From Flavobacteriales bacterium UBA952 (GTDB taxonomy: Bacteria > Bacteroidota > Bacteroidia > Flavobacteriales_D > Crocinitomicaceae), in assembly GCA_905182495.1 (NCBI GenBank), contig CAJJBU010000004.1, positions 37,536 through 101,535 of the forward strand: a stretch of 64,000 bases of DNA, read 5' to 3'. Shown piece after piece: positions 43,907 to 53,101 of this stretch. Numbering within the stretch: the stretch's first letter is position 1; each line of letters opens with the position of its first letter. The notes beneath the pieces are model-generated. The model saw only the letters and a program-made list of their open reading frames with translations. It did not search any database and was not told where the DNA came from. Made by a program: the position numbers and the translations under genes.

Positions 43907-45259
43907 TTACTGTAAAATTAAAAATACTCCAATACCTGCAAAATAACCAATTAGAGCTAATAAGGAAATTCTCTTGAGGTACCAGAAGAAAGAAATGTTT
44001 TCCATTCCCATAGCAACAACACCTGCGGCTGAGCCAATAATAAGCATCGATCCTCCTGTGCCTGCAGCATAAGCAATGAAATGCCAAACTCGTGAATCCA
44101 TAACATCTGGAAACATTCCCATTGAGGCCGCCACTAGTGGAACGTTGTCGATGATAGCAGATCCGATACCTAATAATGAAACAAATAAATCTTGGTCCAT
44201 TTGGGCATTTACCGTATTCCCAAATGTATAAATCATACCTAACGATTCTAATGCAGCGACTGTCATTAATATCCCTAAGAAAAATAAAATACTAGGCATC
44301 TCTATTTTAGTAAGTGCCTTAAAGGTGGGGCCATGGCCGTGCTCGCTATCTTCTTTTTTGGATAAGGTGAAATCTCGATTCGTTAAAATCTCAGCAACCA
44401 TTGACATAATACCTAAAGAAAGCATCATTCCTATATAAGGAGGAAGATGGGTCATTGTTTTGAATATAGGAACAAAGACAATCAATAGTAAGCCTAATGC
44501 GAGCATGAATGCACTATTTTTGCTTATTTCTTCTGAGGTTTCTTCTAATTCTATTTCACCTTTGAAAATGGGAAGGTAAGTTGCGATAAGTGTCGGAATC
44601 AGCATGCAAACTAAAGAAGGAATAAGTAGGGACTCTATAAGCACACCAGCAGTTACTTTGTCTTGCATCCAAAGCATAGTGGTTGTTACATCTCCAATTG
44701 GAGACCATGCTCCTCCCGCATTTGCAGCGATTATGATCATACCCGCAAACCACATGCGTAGATTCTTGTCTTTGATTATTTTTCTAAGAATAGTAATCAA
44801 AACGATGGTTGCGGTTAAATTGTCAATAATGGCAGAAAGAATAAAGGCCAAAATGCAAACAATCCACAAGAGCTTTGATTTTTTTCTTGTGCTAATCATT
44901 GCTTTGAATGTCTGAAAACCATTAAAATGATCTATAATTTCAACAATGGTCATTGCACCCACAAGAAAAATCAGAATTTCACATGTTTTGCCAAAATGGT
45001 GGAGTAAGGTATCTTCCATCCAGTCCATTTTAGAGATTTCGCCATGAGTCCCCGTAAGTGGGAGATTAGCGAAGCCATCAACGAGCTTGTGACTGCCTGG
45101 GTCAAACCAATTCGCGAATGAATCAAGACCAAAAGCAACGCCAGCCCAAGCCAAAGCCATCATAACTAATGCAGGGATTAGTTTGTCTATCTTTAAGGTG
45201 TGCTCAATTGTGATTGCGAAATATCCAAGGACGAATATGACGAGAATAAAAATCTCCAT
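43907..45259 (-). CDS. nhaD: Na+/H+ antiporter, NhaD type
   Basis: NhaD exchanges external protons for cytoplasmic Na+ and supports pH and salt balance. The 450-residue protein has about 11 hydrophobic helices. Motifs include IDNLTATIVLITILRK, NAGGAWSPIGDVTTTMLW and IIDNVPLVAA, all typical of the ion-transporter superfamily branch containing NhaD. Together with NQR it indicates a sodium cycle. It follows the amino-acid dehydrogenase gene by 3 bases. Confidence 0.94.
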   Translation of the reverse strand: MEIFILVIFVLGYFAITIEHTLKIDKLIPALVMMALAWAGVAFGLDSFANWFDPGSHKLVDGFANLPLTGTHGEISKMDWMEDTLLHHFGKTCEILIFLVGAMTIVEIIDHFNGFQTFKAMISTRKKSKLLWIVCILAFILSAIIDNLTATIVLITILRKIIKDKNLRMWFAGMIIIAANAGGAWSPIGDVTTTMLWMQDKVTAGVLIESLLIPSLVCMLIPTLIATYLPIFKGEIELEETSEEISKNSAFMLALGLLLIVFVPIFKTMTHLPPYIGMMLSLGIMSMVAEILTNRDFTLSKKEDSEHGHGPTFKALTKIEMPSILFFLGILMTVAALESLGMIYTFGNTVNAQMDQDLFVSLLGIGSAIIDNVPLVAASMGMFPDVMDSRVWHFIAYAAGTGGSMLIIGSAAGVVAMGMENISFFWYLKRISLLALIGYFAGIGVFLILQ

Positions 45260-45262
45260 AAC

Positions 45263-46492
45263 TTATATTAATTGATTTAATGCTATTTCGAAGGCTGTTT
45301 TAGCTAGGCCAGTCGATTTGGAATTTACTTTATAAGTTGCTTCCAACGCTTCTTTTATAATTTTACTTGTGTCTTCAAATATTTTTTGATCTTCAAGTTT
45401 TTTTAAGTCATTAGACATGAGGTAGGCAAAAACACGGGCCATACCACAATTTGCAATGAAGTCCGGAATCAATGCAATGGATTCATCTGCTTTCTCAGCG
45501 ATTGAACCAAAGAATATTTCAGGGTCAGCAAAAGGAACATTCGCACCTGCAGAAATAACATTAACACCAGCATTAATCATTCTATCTAGTTGCTCATCAG
45601 AGATCATTCGAGATCCAGCGCATGGGATAAAAACATCGGCATGAGTATCCCATATTTTATCGTTAGTAGCCTCGTAGCTTTGCATGTCAGCTGAAACCAA
45701 TTCATTTCCATTCTTATGGAGAAATAGGTCTTTAATTTCTTCAAAAGAGTACCCATCTGTCTTAATTAAACCCCCAACTCGATCAATTATTCCTACAATT
45801 TTAGCACCGCTTTGTGCTAAGTAAAAAGCAGCAGCAGAGCCGACATTTCCCCATCCTTGGACGAGTACTTTTTTATCTTTTAAGGAACCGCCCCAAATCG
45901 AATAATAGTGTTTGATAGATTCCGCAACACCAAAGCCGGTAATCATATCAGCAACTACATATTTTCGTTCTACGGATGGTGTGTATTTCTCATCCTCAAT
46001 GACTTTAAGGACACCTTGTCTCAGTTGACCAATTCTGTTTATTTTTTGTGCCTCTTTGGGTTGAAAGTGTCCGTTAAAAACACCTTCTTGCGGATGCCAT
46101 ACACCGCAGTCCTCCGTGATTGGAATGACCTCATGTATTTCATCTACATTTAAATCTCCACCTGTTCCATAATAGTGCTTAAGTAATGGGGAGACCGCGG
46201 CATACCACCGTCTTAATACAGCTTCCTTTCTTGGGTCTTTAGGGTCAAAATTTATTCCTGATTTCGCACCGCCGATTGGCGGACCAGCCACTGTGAATTT
46301 AATCTCCATTGTTTTTGCAAGTGACTCAACTTCTCTCTTGTCAAGTCCTTTTCTCATTCTTGTTCCCCCACCTGCAGCACCACCTCGAAGTGAGTTAATA
46401 ACGACCCAACCTTTGGCATCTGTTTCAGCATCACTCCACTCAAATACGATTTCGGGTTGCTTATTTTCAAATTTTTCTAATAATTCTTTCAT
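45263..46492 (-). CDS. Glu/Leu/Phe/Val dehydrogenase
   Basis: This enzyme oxidatively deaminates an L-amino acid to the 2-oxo acid with NAD(P)+, or runs in reverse to fix ammonia. In the 409 residues the substrate region reads RGGAAGGGTRMRKG and the catalytic lysine lies in PPIGGAKSGINFDP. The Rossmann loop is GWGNVGSAAA. Substrate choice between glutamate and leucine cannot be fixed from motifs; the length is nearer glutamate dehydrogenases of about 410-450 residues. It is co-directional with nhaD, 3 bases away. Confidence 0.92.
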   Translation of the reverse strand: MKELLEKFENKQPEIVFEWSDAETDAKGWVVINSLRGGAAGGGTRMRKGLDKREVESLAKTMEIKFTVAGPPIGGAKSGINFDPKDPRKEAVLRRWYAAVSPLLKHYYGTGGDLNVDEIHEVIPITEDCGVWHPQEGVFNGHFQPKEAQKINRIGQLRQGVLKVIEDEKYTPSVERKYVVADMITGFGVAESIKHYYSIWGGSLKDKKVLVQGWGNVGSAAAFYLAQSGAKIVGIIDRVGGLIKTDGYSFEEIKDLFLHKNGNELVSADMQSYEATNDKIWDTHADVFIPCAGSRMISDEQLDRMINAGVNVISAGANVPFADPEIFFGSIAEKADESIALIPDFIANCGMARVFAYLMSNDLKKLEDQKIFEDTSKIIKEALEATYKVNSKSTGLAKTAFEIALNQLI

Positions 46493-46571
46493 GAGATATA
46501 TTCATTCAAAGTGTCAACAAAAGTAACAATAACCTAATGCAAAAGATTCGTTTTTTTTTGATTTACTAACA

Positions 46572-47663
46572 TTAGGGATGTGGAAAAGTAGGGTAGCCTG
46601 GCTTATGCAAGACTCCCGTGCTTAACGAAGCCTCTGCTCCTGTTACTGATAAAATAGTCGTCGTGCGGTTCAGTAAGTAACAATAGCCAAGATAGGCAAA
46701 GATTAGCGCTTCTTTAAAGTCAATAATATTTATTTCTGGAATAATAACTTTTCCCCTAAATGATTTTTTTATTTGTTCTATGAGGAATTCGTTTTTTGCC
46801 CCGCCCCCAGTAAGGTAAACGGACTTTAAATCTTTAGCTTGTAAAGTGGTTGAGATTTGTTCCGCTATATGGATCGTTATAGTCCTAAGTGCTACTTCAG
46901 GCGTGTTTTGAGACGTGATTAAAGGAAAAAAAGATTGTTCTAACCATTCCGTACCGAGTGATTTTGGCGCCGTTTTTTTATAATATTCGAGCGAATTAAG
47001 AGAATCTAAAAGTTCAGAGTTTAAAGTGCCATTTCTAGCAAATTCGCCTCCTTTGTCAAATGAGCAATCCAAATATTTGGCATATTTATTTAGAGGTAAG
47101 TTTCCAGGGCAAACATCAAAAGCATGAATCACGTCATTCTCCTTATAGCTAATGTTACAAAAGCCTCCAATATTAATAAAGGCCGCTGCTTTCCCCTTAA
47201 ATAGATTAAAGTCCCCAATCGGAACGAGAGGCGCTCCTTGACCACCTGCAATCACATCTAAGGCTCTAAAATTGTTTATTACTGGAATACCGCAATGGTA
47301 TGCTAAAGTGCTCCCGCATCCTATTTGCATAGTGAACCCATTTTCAGGTTGATGGAGTATTGTTTGCCCATGCGATGCAATTGCTTCAACATCATTTCTG
47401 TCAATATTAAAGTCATTTAAAAACAGCTTGACCTGCTCTGCATAAAAGAGACCGATCCTCTTATCAAGTATTTGTAAATATTGAGCACTTTTATTGCTTG
47501 CTTCTTGGATATCCAGTTCTAAATCAGTTGGATAGCCAATGGTTCTGCAATTCAGGATTGTGAATTCAATACCATTTTTATTTTCTTCAAACTTGACATG
47601 GACTACATCTAAGCCATCAAGTGATGTCCCGCTCATAAGACCAATCAAATTTTTTAAAATCAT
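46572..47663 (-). CDS. anmK: Anhydro-N-acetylmuramic acid kinase
   Basis: AnmK opens and phosphorylates 1,6-anhydro-MurNAc during recycling of cell-wall fragments. The start at 47663 (MILKNLIGLMSGTSLDGLD) gives 363 residues, the normal length; the upstream ATG at 47723 would add 20 basic residues and cross the promoter region. Motifs are LMSGTSLDGLD, SHGQTILHQPE and YLTGGGAKNEFLIEQ. It diverges from the acyl-CoA dehydrogenase gene, with 65 bases between the starts. Confidence 0.95.
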   Translation of the reverse strand: MILKNLIGLMSGTSLDGLDVVHVKFEENKNGIEFTILNCRTIGYPTDLELDIQEASNKSAQYLQILDKRIGLFYAEQVKLFLNDFNIDRNDVEAIASHGQTILHQPENGFTMQIGCGSTLAYHCGIPVINNFRALDVIAGGQGAPLVPIGDFNLFKGKAAAFINIGGFCNISYKENDVIHAFDVCPGNLPLNKYAKYLDCSFDKGGEFARNGTLNSELLDSLNSLEYYKKTAPKSLGTEWLEQSFFPLITSQNTPEVALRTITIHIAEQISTTLQAKDLKSVYLTGGGAKNEFLIEQIKKSFRGKVIIPEINIIDFKEALIFAYLGYCYLLNRTTTILSVTGAEASLSTGVLHKPGYPTFPHP

Positions 47664-47693
47664 TTTGCTTTTTTTAATCCCCTTAGAAATAAG

Positions 47694-47710
47694 TATTTTT
47701 GTCAAAAATA
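47694..47710. promoter_or_regulatory. Back-to-back -7 elements forming a palindrome
   Basis: TATTTTTG-T-CAAAAATA is a perfect 8-bp inverted repeat. Each half is a TAnnTTTG element, the left half for the acyl-CoA dehydrogenase (plus) and the right half for anmK (minus). Implied leaders are about 20 and 35 bases. Good -33 matches were not seen on either side. It could instead be a regulator site. Confidence 0.45.
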
Positions 47711-47728
47711 ATTTAAATTTCACCTAAT

Positions 47729-48872
47729 ATGAATTTTGATCTATCAGAGGAGCAATTATCTGTAAAAGAAGCGGCAAGAGATTTTGCGCAAAACGTTTTG
47801 AAGAAAGGCGTTATTCAACGTGATAATGATCAGGAATTTCCTGCCGAACAAATTAAGGAATTGGGAGATCTCGGATTCATGGGAATGATGGTTTCTCCTG
47901 AATACGGGGGTAGTGGTATGGACACGTTATCTTATGTGTTGGCTATGGAGGAGATTTCTAAAATTGATGCATCTACATCCGTTTGCATGTCGGTCAATAA
48001 TTCTTTAGTCTGTTGGGGACTTGATAAATTTGGAACAGAAGCGCAAAAACAAAAATATTTGATACCACTGGCTTCGGGCCGAAAAATAGGAGCATTCTGC
48101 TTATCTGAACCTGAAGCAGGTTCAGATGCGACGTCACAATCAACAACAGCCTTGGATAAAGGAGACCATTATTTGTTAAATGGCACTAAAAACTGGATTA
48201 CGAATGGCTCTTCAGCGAGCGTTTATATAGTCATTGCACAAACCAATATTGAAGCAGGTCATAAAGGAATTAATGCTTTTATCATTGAGCGAGGCATGGA
48301 TGGTTTCATAGTCGGTAAAAAAGAAGATAAGCTTGGGATTAGAGGTAGTGATACGCATACACTTCTTTTTAATGATGTAAAGGTTCCTAAAGAAAACAGA
48401 ATAGGAGAAGATGGTTTTGGATTTAAATTCGCAATGAAGGTACTTTCTGGAGGCAGAATAGGAATTGCAGCTCAAGCATTAGGAATTGCTGCAGGTGAGA
48501 TTGGAGATGTCCATAGCATATTCAAAGCAAAGAAAAACTTTTGGTAAAGAAATATACAAGCATCAGGCGATTGCTTTCAAGTTGGCAGATATGGCAACGG
48601 AAATTGAAGCTGCTAGACTTTTGGTTTATAGATCGGCTTTGGATAAGGACCAGGGCAGAAATTTTGATCAATCTAGCGCAATGGCCAAGTTATATGCTTC
48701 AAAGGTTGCTATGGAACAAACAGTAGAGGCTGTTCAGATTCATGGAGGATATGGATTTGTCAAGGAATACCACGTGGAACGGTTAATGCGAGATGCTAAA
48801 ATCACTCAAATCTATGAAGGTACTTCAGAGATCCAAAAGATTGTTATATCAAGAGGGATTTTAAAGGACTAA
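47729..48872 (+). CDS. Acyl-CoA dehydrogenase, frame interrupted once
   Basis: The FAD enzyme makes the first double bond in beta-oxidation. The first part (47729-48500) covers the N-terminal domain and the beta-barrel (GAFCLSEPEAGSDATS, NGTKNWITNG, MKVLSGGRIGIAAQALGIAAG). The C-terminal helical domain continues in the next frame (EMSIAYSKQRKTFGKEIYKHQAIAFKLADM, then YEGTSEIQKIVISRGIL). At 48497-48500 the DNA has GAGA where a triplet is expected; removing one base restores a protein of about 380 residues, typical for the short-chain family. The catalytic Glu should lie in the YEGTSEIQ stretch. It reads as an intact gene with a sequencing insertion; a recent pseudogene is the alternative. Confidence 0.85.
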
Positions 48873-48953
48873 ATATAATTTGCTTTTTTTTCTATTAAAA
48901 AACGACATAAAAAGGTTGAATTTTAAAATGAGATGTTCAGCATGTAAATTAAA

Positions 48954-49403
48954 TTATTTCTTTTGTAAGCAATTTAAGGCATAGCTAATATGTCCTTCCG
49001 CATTGCTCATCGAGTTATAGGTCCCTATACAGACTCCTTTTTCGTTAAATACAAATGTGACCCGACCAGGAATTAGACCAAATAAGTTTCTGGGAACCTT
49101 AAATAATTTCCTTAATTCTTGATTGCTATCTGCAATCAAGTTGTAATTCAGTTCGTATTTATTTGAAAAAGAAAGATGCCTTTTCTCACTATCTGATGAG
49201 ATGCCAATGATTTCACAATTAAAGGAGTTAAAACCTTCGAGATTATCTCGAAAATTACATGCTTCTTTTGTGCAACCTGGAGTGAAATCTTTTGGATAAA
49301 AAAACAGAACGATATTTTTAGTGCCTAATATTTTTTTAAAATCAATATTCGTTCCATGCTGATTTTGAGCGTTTATTTCCGGGAATTTCTCTCCTATATT
49401 CAT
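48954..49403 (-). CDS. bcp: Thiol peroxidase of the Bcp/PrxQ type
   Basis: Bcp reduces peroxides with thioredoxin electrons. The 149 residues contain FFYPKDFTPGCTKEACNFRDN; Cys44 is the peroxidatic cysteine and Cys49 the likely resolving cysteine, with the five-residue spacing of E. coli Bcp. It is the last gene of the sigma-factor-led operon: its ATG overlaps the photolyase stop by 4 bases. Confidence 0.93.
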   Translation of the reverse strand: MNIGEKFPEINAQNQHGTNIDFKKILGTKNIVLFFYPKDFTPGCTKEACNFRDNLEGFNSFNCEIIGISSDSEKRHLSFSNKYELNYNLIADSNQELRKLFKVPRNLFGLIPGRVTFVFNEKGVCIGTYNSMSNAEGHISYALNCLQKK

Positions 49404-50713
49404 AATCTATCTAATCCTTTTTTATATCTATTCAGTGCTCTTTCTCTAGCATACTTATGATCTACAATTGGGCTGGGATATTGATCTGTTCCAAACTCAG
49501 GCACCCATTTAGTAATGTAATTAAAGTTTTTATCAAATTTTTGTTGTTGTGTGTAGGGGTTGAAGATCCGAAAATAGGGCGCTGCATCGCAACCACATCC
49601 TGCTGCCCATTGCCAACCACCTGTGTTACTGGCTAACTCGAAATCTAATAGGTGTTCCGCAAAATAAGCTGCCCCGAGTCTCCAATCAATTAATAAATGC
49701 TTGGTTAAGAATGATGCAACAATCATACGTACCCTGTTGTGCATGAAACCCGTTGCATTTAATTCTCTCATACCAGCATCTACAATAGGATACCCCGTTT
49801 TACCTTGGCACCATAAATCGAAGGATTCTATGTCTTTTTCCCATTCAATGAGGTCATACTTCTTTCTAAAGGAGTTTTCTGCAGAATGTGGAAAATGATA
49901 TATTATCATTTGATAAAAGTCACGCCATATAAGCTCGTTCAGATATGTTTCACTCTTACCCAGAGATTCATTAACTATCGACCTAATGCTCCGTGTACCA
50001 AATCGAAGGTGTACCCCAATTAACGAGGTGCCTTGTTGTGATGGATAATCCCTTTTCTCATTATAAGAAATAAGGGTATCCTGGTGAATTGAATTTTTTG
50101 GAAATTCGTGAATAATACTTTCGAATCCCATTTCAATTAATTCTATGAGATTTTGCTTTTCTGGTTGTTGAATTAATTTGTCAGTTAATTTTTCACTCGG
50201 GTAGGAACTTTTATAATTGTCTTTGAAATATTCTTTCCATTTTCTAGAGTATGGCGTATAAACGGTGTAAGGTAATCCATCTGCTTTAAGTACTTCATTT
50301 TTCTCGAAAACAACATGATCTTTGGTGCCAATAAAATCAATTCCTTTTGCTTTAAATGTTTCATGAATAGCTTTATCCCGACCAATAGCATAAGGCTCAT
50401 AGTCACGATTTGTATAAACAGCAGATGCTTTATTTGCTTCTGCTAATTGCGGAATGATGTCTATTGGATCGCCATGGAGTACCAGGAGATCTGAACCTAA
50501 AGTGCTGTATTTTCTCTTGAGTTTTTTAACTTCTTGATGAATAAATACTAAGCGACGGTCTGATTTAGGCAGTCTTGATAGGATTGTGTGATCAAAAATA
50601 AAAACAGGAATTACTTCCCTTGAGTTGGAAAGAGCCTTAAAGAGCCCAGCATTGTCATCTATTCTTAGATCTCTTCTATGCCAAAAGATAGATTTATTGA
50701 ATTCCATATCCAC
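49400..50713 (-). CDS. phrB: Deoxyribodipyrimidine photolyase
   Basis: Photolyase uses blue or near-UV light to split pyrimidine dimers in DNA. The 437-residue protein has the N-terminal antenna domain starting FWHRRDLRIDDNAGLF and a C-terminal FAD domain with LIWRDFYQMIIYHFP, GYPIVDAGMRELNATGFMHNRVRM and NTGGWQWAAG. The pattern is class I CPD photolyase. The antenna pigment cannot be told from sequence; a pterin-forming enzyme and a flavin reductase encoded in the same operon are notable. It overlaps both neighbours (1 and 4 bases). Confidence 0.94.
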   Translation of the reverse strand: MDMEFNKSIFWHRRDLRIDDNAGLFKALSNSREVIPVFIFDHTILSRLPKSDRRLVFIHQEVKKLKRKYSTLGSDLLVLHGDPIDIIPQLAEANKASAVYTNRDYEPYAIGRDKAIHETFKAKGIDFIGTKDHVVFEKNEVLKADGLPYTVYTPYSRKWKEYFKDNYKSSYPSEKLTDKLIQQPEKQNLIELIEMGFESIIHEFPKNSIHQDTLISYNEKRDYPSQQGTSLIGVHLRFGTRSIRSIVNESLGKSETYLNELIWRDFYQMIIYHFPHSAENSFRKKYDLIEWEKDIESFDLWCQGKTGYPIVDAGMRELNATGFMHNRVRMIVASFLTKHLLIDWRLGAAYFAEHLLDFELASNTGGWQWAAGCGCDAAPYFRIFNPYTQQQKFDKNFNYITKWVPEFGTDQYPSPIVDHKYARERALNRYKKGLDRL

Positions 50714-51324
50714 TATTTATCCTTGGCATAGGCTAATGAGGAAAGTTTTTCCACCGAATAGTAATCTGAAAGTCCAGAAACATTAACCCCATTAAGACTT
50801 TCAAAATCAAGATCTGTAGGCTTTTCATTTTTTAATTCAACCTTAGAAACGGACAACACCTTCCCGATAATTAAATGGGTGTTGTTCGATTTTATTTTTA
50901 TATCGTCAAAAAGTTCCAAAGCGATGTGGAGTGGGGATTCTTCTACAAATGGACAATTTATATCAGATCTATATAATGCGGTTAACCCCACTTCTTTAAA
51001 TTCGCTACGACCTTTTGCATAACGCGCAGAGGTTTGATGCCCTTTTTGATACATATCGCCGGAAATTAAATTGAAACTGTAATACCCGTATTTCAAAATA
51101 TTTTGATAGGTATGCCTTTCAACGCTGGTGGGTCTTTGCACGAATCCTAATAATGGTGGATTAGCGCCTAGATGCGTAATGGAATTGAAAATAGCTACGT
51201 TCTCGTCATCGCCCATACCAGAACCAATTAGGAATGCTGGTTTCGCTCCTGAAAGTGAATTTAGAAAAGTATTATACGCTCTGTCATCCAATTCCTTAAA
51301 TTTTGCAGATTCCATGATGTGCAT
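50713..51324 (-). CDS. Flavin reductase-like FMN-binding protein
   Basis: The 203 residues show the split-barrel fold of the DIM6/NTAB-like flavin reductase family: AKPAFLIGSGMG, NVAIFNSITHLGANPPLLGFVQRP and YGYYSFNLISGD. Members bind FMN and often pass electrons from NAD(P)H. Its neighbour encodes a photolyase, which needs fully reduced FAD, so flavin reduction for repair is a reasonable but untested idea. It could also be a domain with a different, unknown role. An alternative ATG lies at 51315. Confidence 0.83.
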   Translation of the reverse strand: MHIMESAKFKELDDRAYNTFLNSLSGAKPAFLIGSGMGDDENVAIFNSITHLGANPPLLGFVQRPTSVERHTYQNILKYGYYSFNLISGDMYQKGHQTSARYAKGRSEFKEVGLTALYRSDINCPFVEESPLHIALELFDDIKIKSNNTHLIIGKVLSVSKVELKNEKPTDLDFESLNGVNVSGLSDYYSVEKLSSLAYAKDK

Positions 51325-51339
51325 GTTTAAATTCTTTTT

Positions 51340-51744
51340 TTAGCTTCCAGAATATTCGAAAAGGTTGTTTTCTGTTTCCCAAAGGCGTACAGATAGGTCG
51401 TATGTTGAATCCAATTTAGCACGTAATAAATCCCAGCAAACGATACTTATATACTCAGCGGTTGGATTTAAATCCTGGAATTCAGGACAGTCTAAATTTA
51501 GATTTCGATGATCGAAGCGCTCAATTATTTCATTGTTAATTATCTCTTTTAAGACTTTTAAATCAATCACATAACCTGTTTCAGGATCAATTTTTCCACT
51601 GACCCAAACTTCTAATTTGTAATTATGGCCATGAAAATTGGGGTTGTTACATTTTCCAAATATTAGATTGTTCTTTTCGTCTGACCAGTCTGGACGATAC
51701 AACCTATGAGCGGCATTGAATTTGGCTATTCTGCAAACTTTCAT
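51340..51744 (-). CDS. 6-pyruvoyl-tetrahydropterin synthase / QueD family enzyme
   Basis: This family acts on dihydroneopterin triphosphate with a zinc ion held by His13, His38 and His40. The 134-residue protein looks closer to animal 6-pyruvoyltetrahydropterin synthase (PTPS) than to QueD: FGKCNNPNFHGHNYKLEV has Cys32 five residues before HGH, while E. coli QueD has three. IDPETGYVIDL, FDHRNLNLD (Asp78 and His79) and WETENN (Glu123) also match PTPS. It may make biopterin-type pterins rather than the queuosine precursor. It overlaps idi by one base within the carotenoid/photolyase operon. Confidence 0.87.
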   Translation of the reverse strand: MKVCRIAKFNAAHRLYRPDWSDEKNNLIFGKCNNPNFHGHNYKLEVWVSGKIDPETGYVIDLKVLKEIINNEIIERFDHRNLNLDCPEFQDLNPTAEYISIVCWDLLRAKLDSTYDLSVRLWETENNLFEYSGS

Positions 51745-52262
51745 TAATAATAATTTTTCAATGAATCACCATAAGTCTCAATGATGAGTTTAAACCAATA
51801 TGTATATGAGTTAGGGTCTTCGGTCATGTTCTTTTTTAGATCTGCAATTGAAATCCATGTGAAATCCATCGCTTCTTCAGGATTTAGGTGAGGGTTTTCA
51901 TCCGATTCACCAACAAACACATGGTCTAATTCATGTTCAATTAATCCATTTTCGAAATCGACTTTATATAAGAATTTGAATACAAATTCTAAGTCGGTCA
52001 CCATACCCATTTCTTCTTTTAATCTTCTATTCGCTGCGTTAAGTGGGGGCTCTTGTGGATATGGATGGCTACAGCAAGTGTTCGTCCAAAGTCCAGGTGA
52101 GTGGTATTTACCTAGTGCACGGCGCTGGAGAAGTATTTCTTTTTTTGAATTAAATATGATAACGGATAATGCACGATGTAATAACCCCATACGGTGCGCT
52201 TCAATTTTCTCCATAACACCCGTTGGTTGGTCTTGGGCGTCTACAAGCTGAACTTCGATCAT
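51744..52262 (-). CDS. idi: Isopentenyl-diphosphate delta-isomerase, type I
   Basis: Idi converts IPP to DMAPP, the starter of isoprenoid and carotenoid chains. The 172 residues are a Nudix fold with the catalytic Cys in LWTNTCCSHPYP, the Nudix helix in ANRRLKEEMGM and the catalytic Glu in IEHELDHVFVGE. It lies 1 base from crtB and 1 base of overlap from the pterin synthase gene, so isoprene supply is coupled to carotenoid synthesis. Confidence 0.95.
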   Translation of the reverse strand: MIEVQLVDAQDQPTGVMEKIEAHRMGLLHRALSVIIFNSKKEILLQRRALGKYHSPGLWTNTCCSHPYPQEPPLNAANRRLKEEMGMVTDLEFVFKFLYKVDFENGLIEHELDHVFVGESDENPHLNPEEAMDFTWISIADLKKNMTEDPNSYTYWFKLIIETYGDSLKNYY

Positions 52263-52263
52263 G

Positions 52264-53100
52264 TTATAGAATGTTTAAATTATGTCGGACATAAGATGTG
52301 ACAAGAATACGTGCTTTTTTTCTATTCGGAATTCTAACTCTTTCCTCTAATATGGTTGCGGCTTGTGTTCGTTTAATTTTATTGAACAATTTAAAGTAAT
52401 ATTTATAGGCCATGTAAACTCCAAAACGTGCTTTTTTAGGAAGCATAAGAATTCCTTCATATCCAAGTCTAAAATCTTTTTCTATATCTTCTTCGATTTC
52501 TTTTTTTACAATATTATTAAATTCTGTCATATTTATTCCTGGAAAATAAGTTCTTCCTAGTTCATTAAAATCATCATTTAAATCACGGAGGAAGTTGATT
52601 TTCTGAAACGCAGAACCAAGCTTCATTGCATTCATTTTAAGTCGTTTATACTCGTTTTCATCGCCGTCCACAAATATTTTTAAGCACATAAGGCCCACAA
52701 CTTCGGCGGAACCTAATATATATCTATCATAGGTTTCCTTATCATGAACCTTTTTATCAAGATCCATTTCCATCGAATCCAAAAAAGTTTCAATTAATTC
52801 ATGCGGTATATTGTAAGTATTTACGGCCCACTGAAATGAATTTAGAATTGGATTTAAGGATATTTTTCTCTCTACTGCTTCATAGGTATCATCTTTGAAT
52901 TCTTTGAGTAGAGAAGCCTTGTCATACCCTTCAAACGAGTCAACAATTTCGTCAGCAAATCGAACGAAACCGTAGATTGAATATATGGGTTTGTGTAATT
53001 CTGTATTTAGAAAACGAATCCCTAATGAAAAGGATGTGCTATAACGCCGAGTAGTCAACTTACTCATGTCTTGGCTTAGGTTATCGAATATAGCTTTCAT
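52264..53100 (-). CDS. crtB: Phytoene synthase
   Basis: CrtB joins two geranylgeranyl diphosphates into phytoene. The aspartate-rich sites are FVRFADEIVDSFEGYD and FLRDLNDDFNELGRTYFPG. The start at 53100 (MKAIFDNLSQ) gives 278 residues and leaves 1 base after the crtI stop; an in-frame ATG at 53136 would overlap crtI by 35 bases. The gene sits between crtI and idi. Confidence 0.95.
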   Translation of the reverse strand: MKAIFDNLSQDMSKLTTRRYSTSFSLGIRFLNTELHKPIYSIYGFVRFADEIVDSFEGYDKASLLKEFKDDTYEAVERKISLNPILNSFQWAVNTYNIPHELIETFLDSMEMDLDKKVHDKETYDRYILGSAEVVGLMCLKIFVDGDENEYKRLKMNAMKLGSAFQKINFLRDLNDDFNELGRTYFPGINMTEFNNIVKKEIEEDIEKDFRLGYEGILMLPKKARFGVYMAYKYYFKLFNKIKRTQAATILEERVRIPNRKKARILVTSYVRHNLNIL

Positions 53101-53101
53101 T

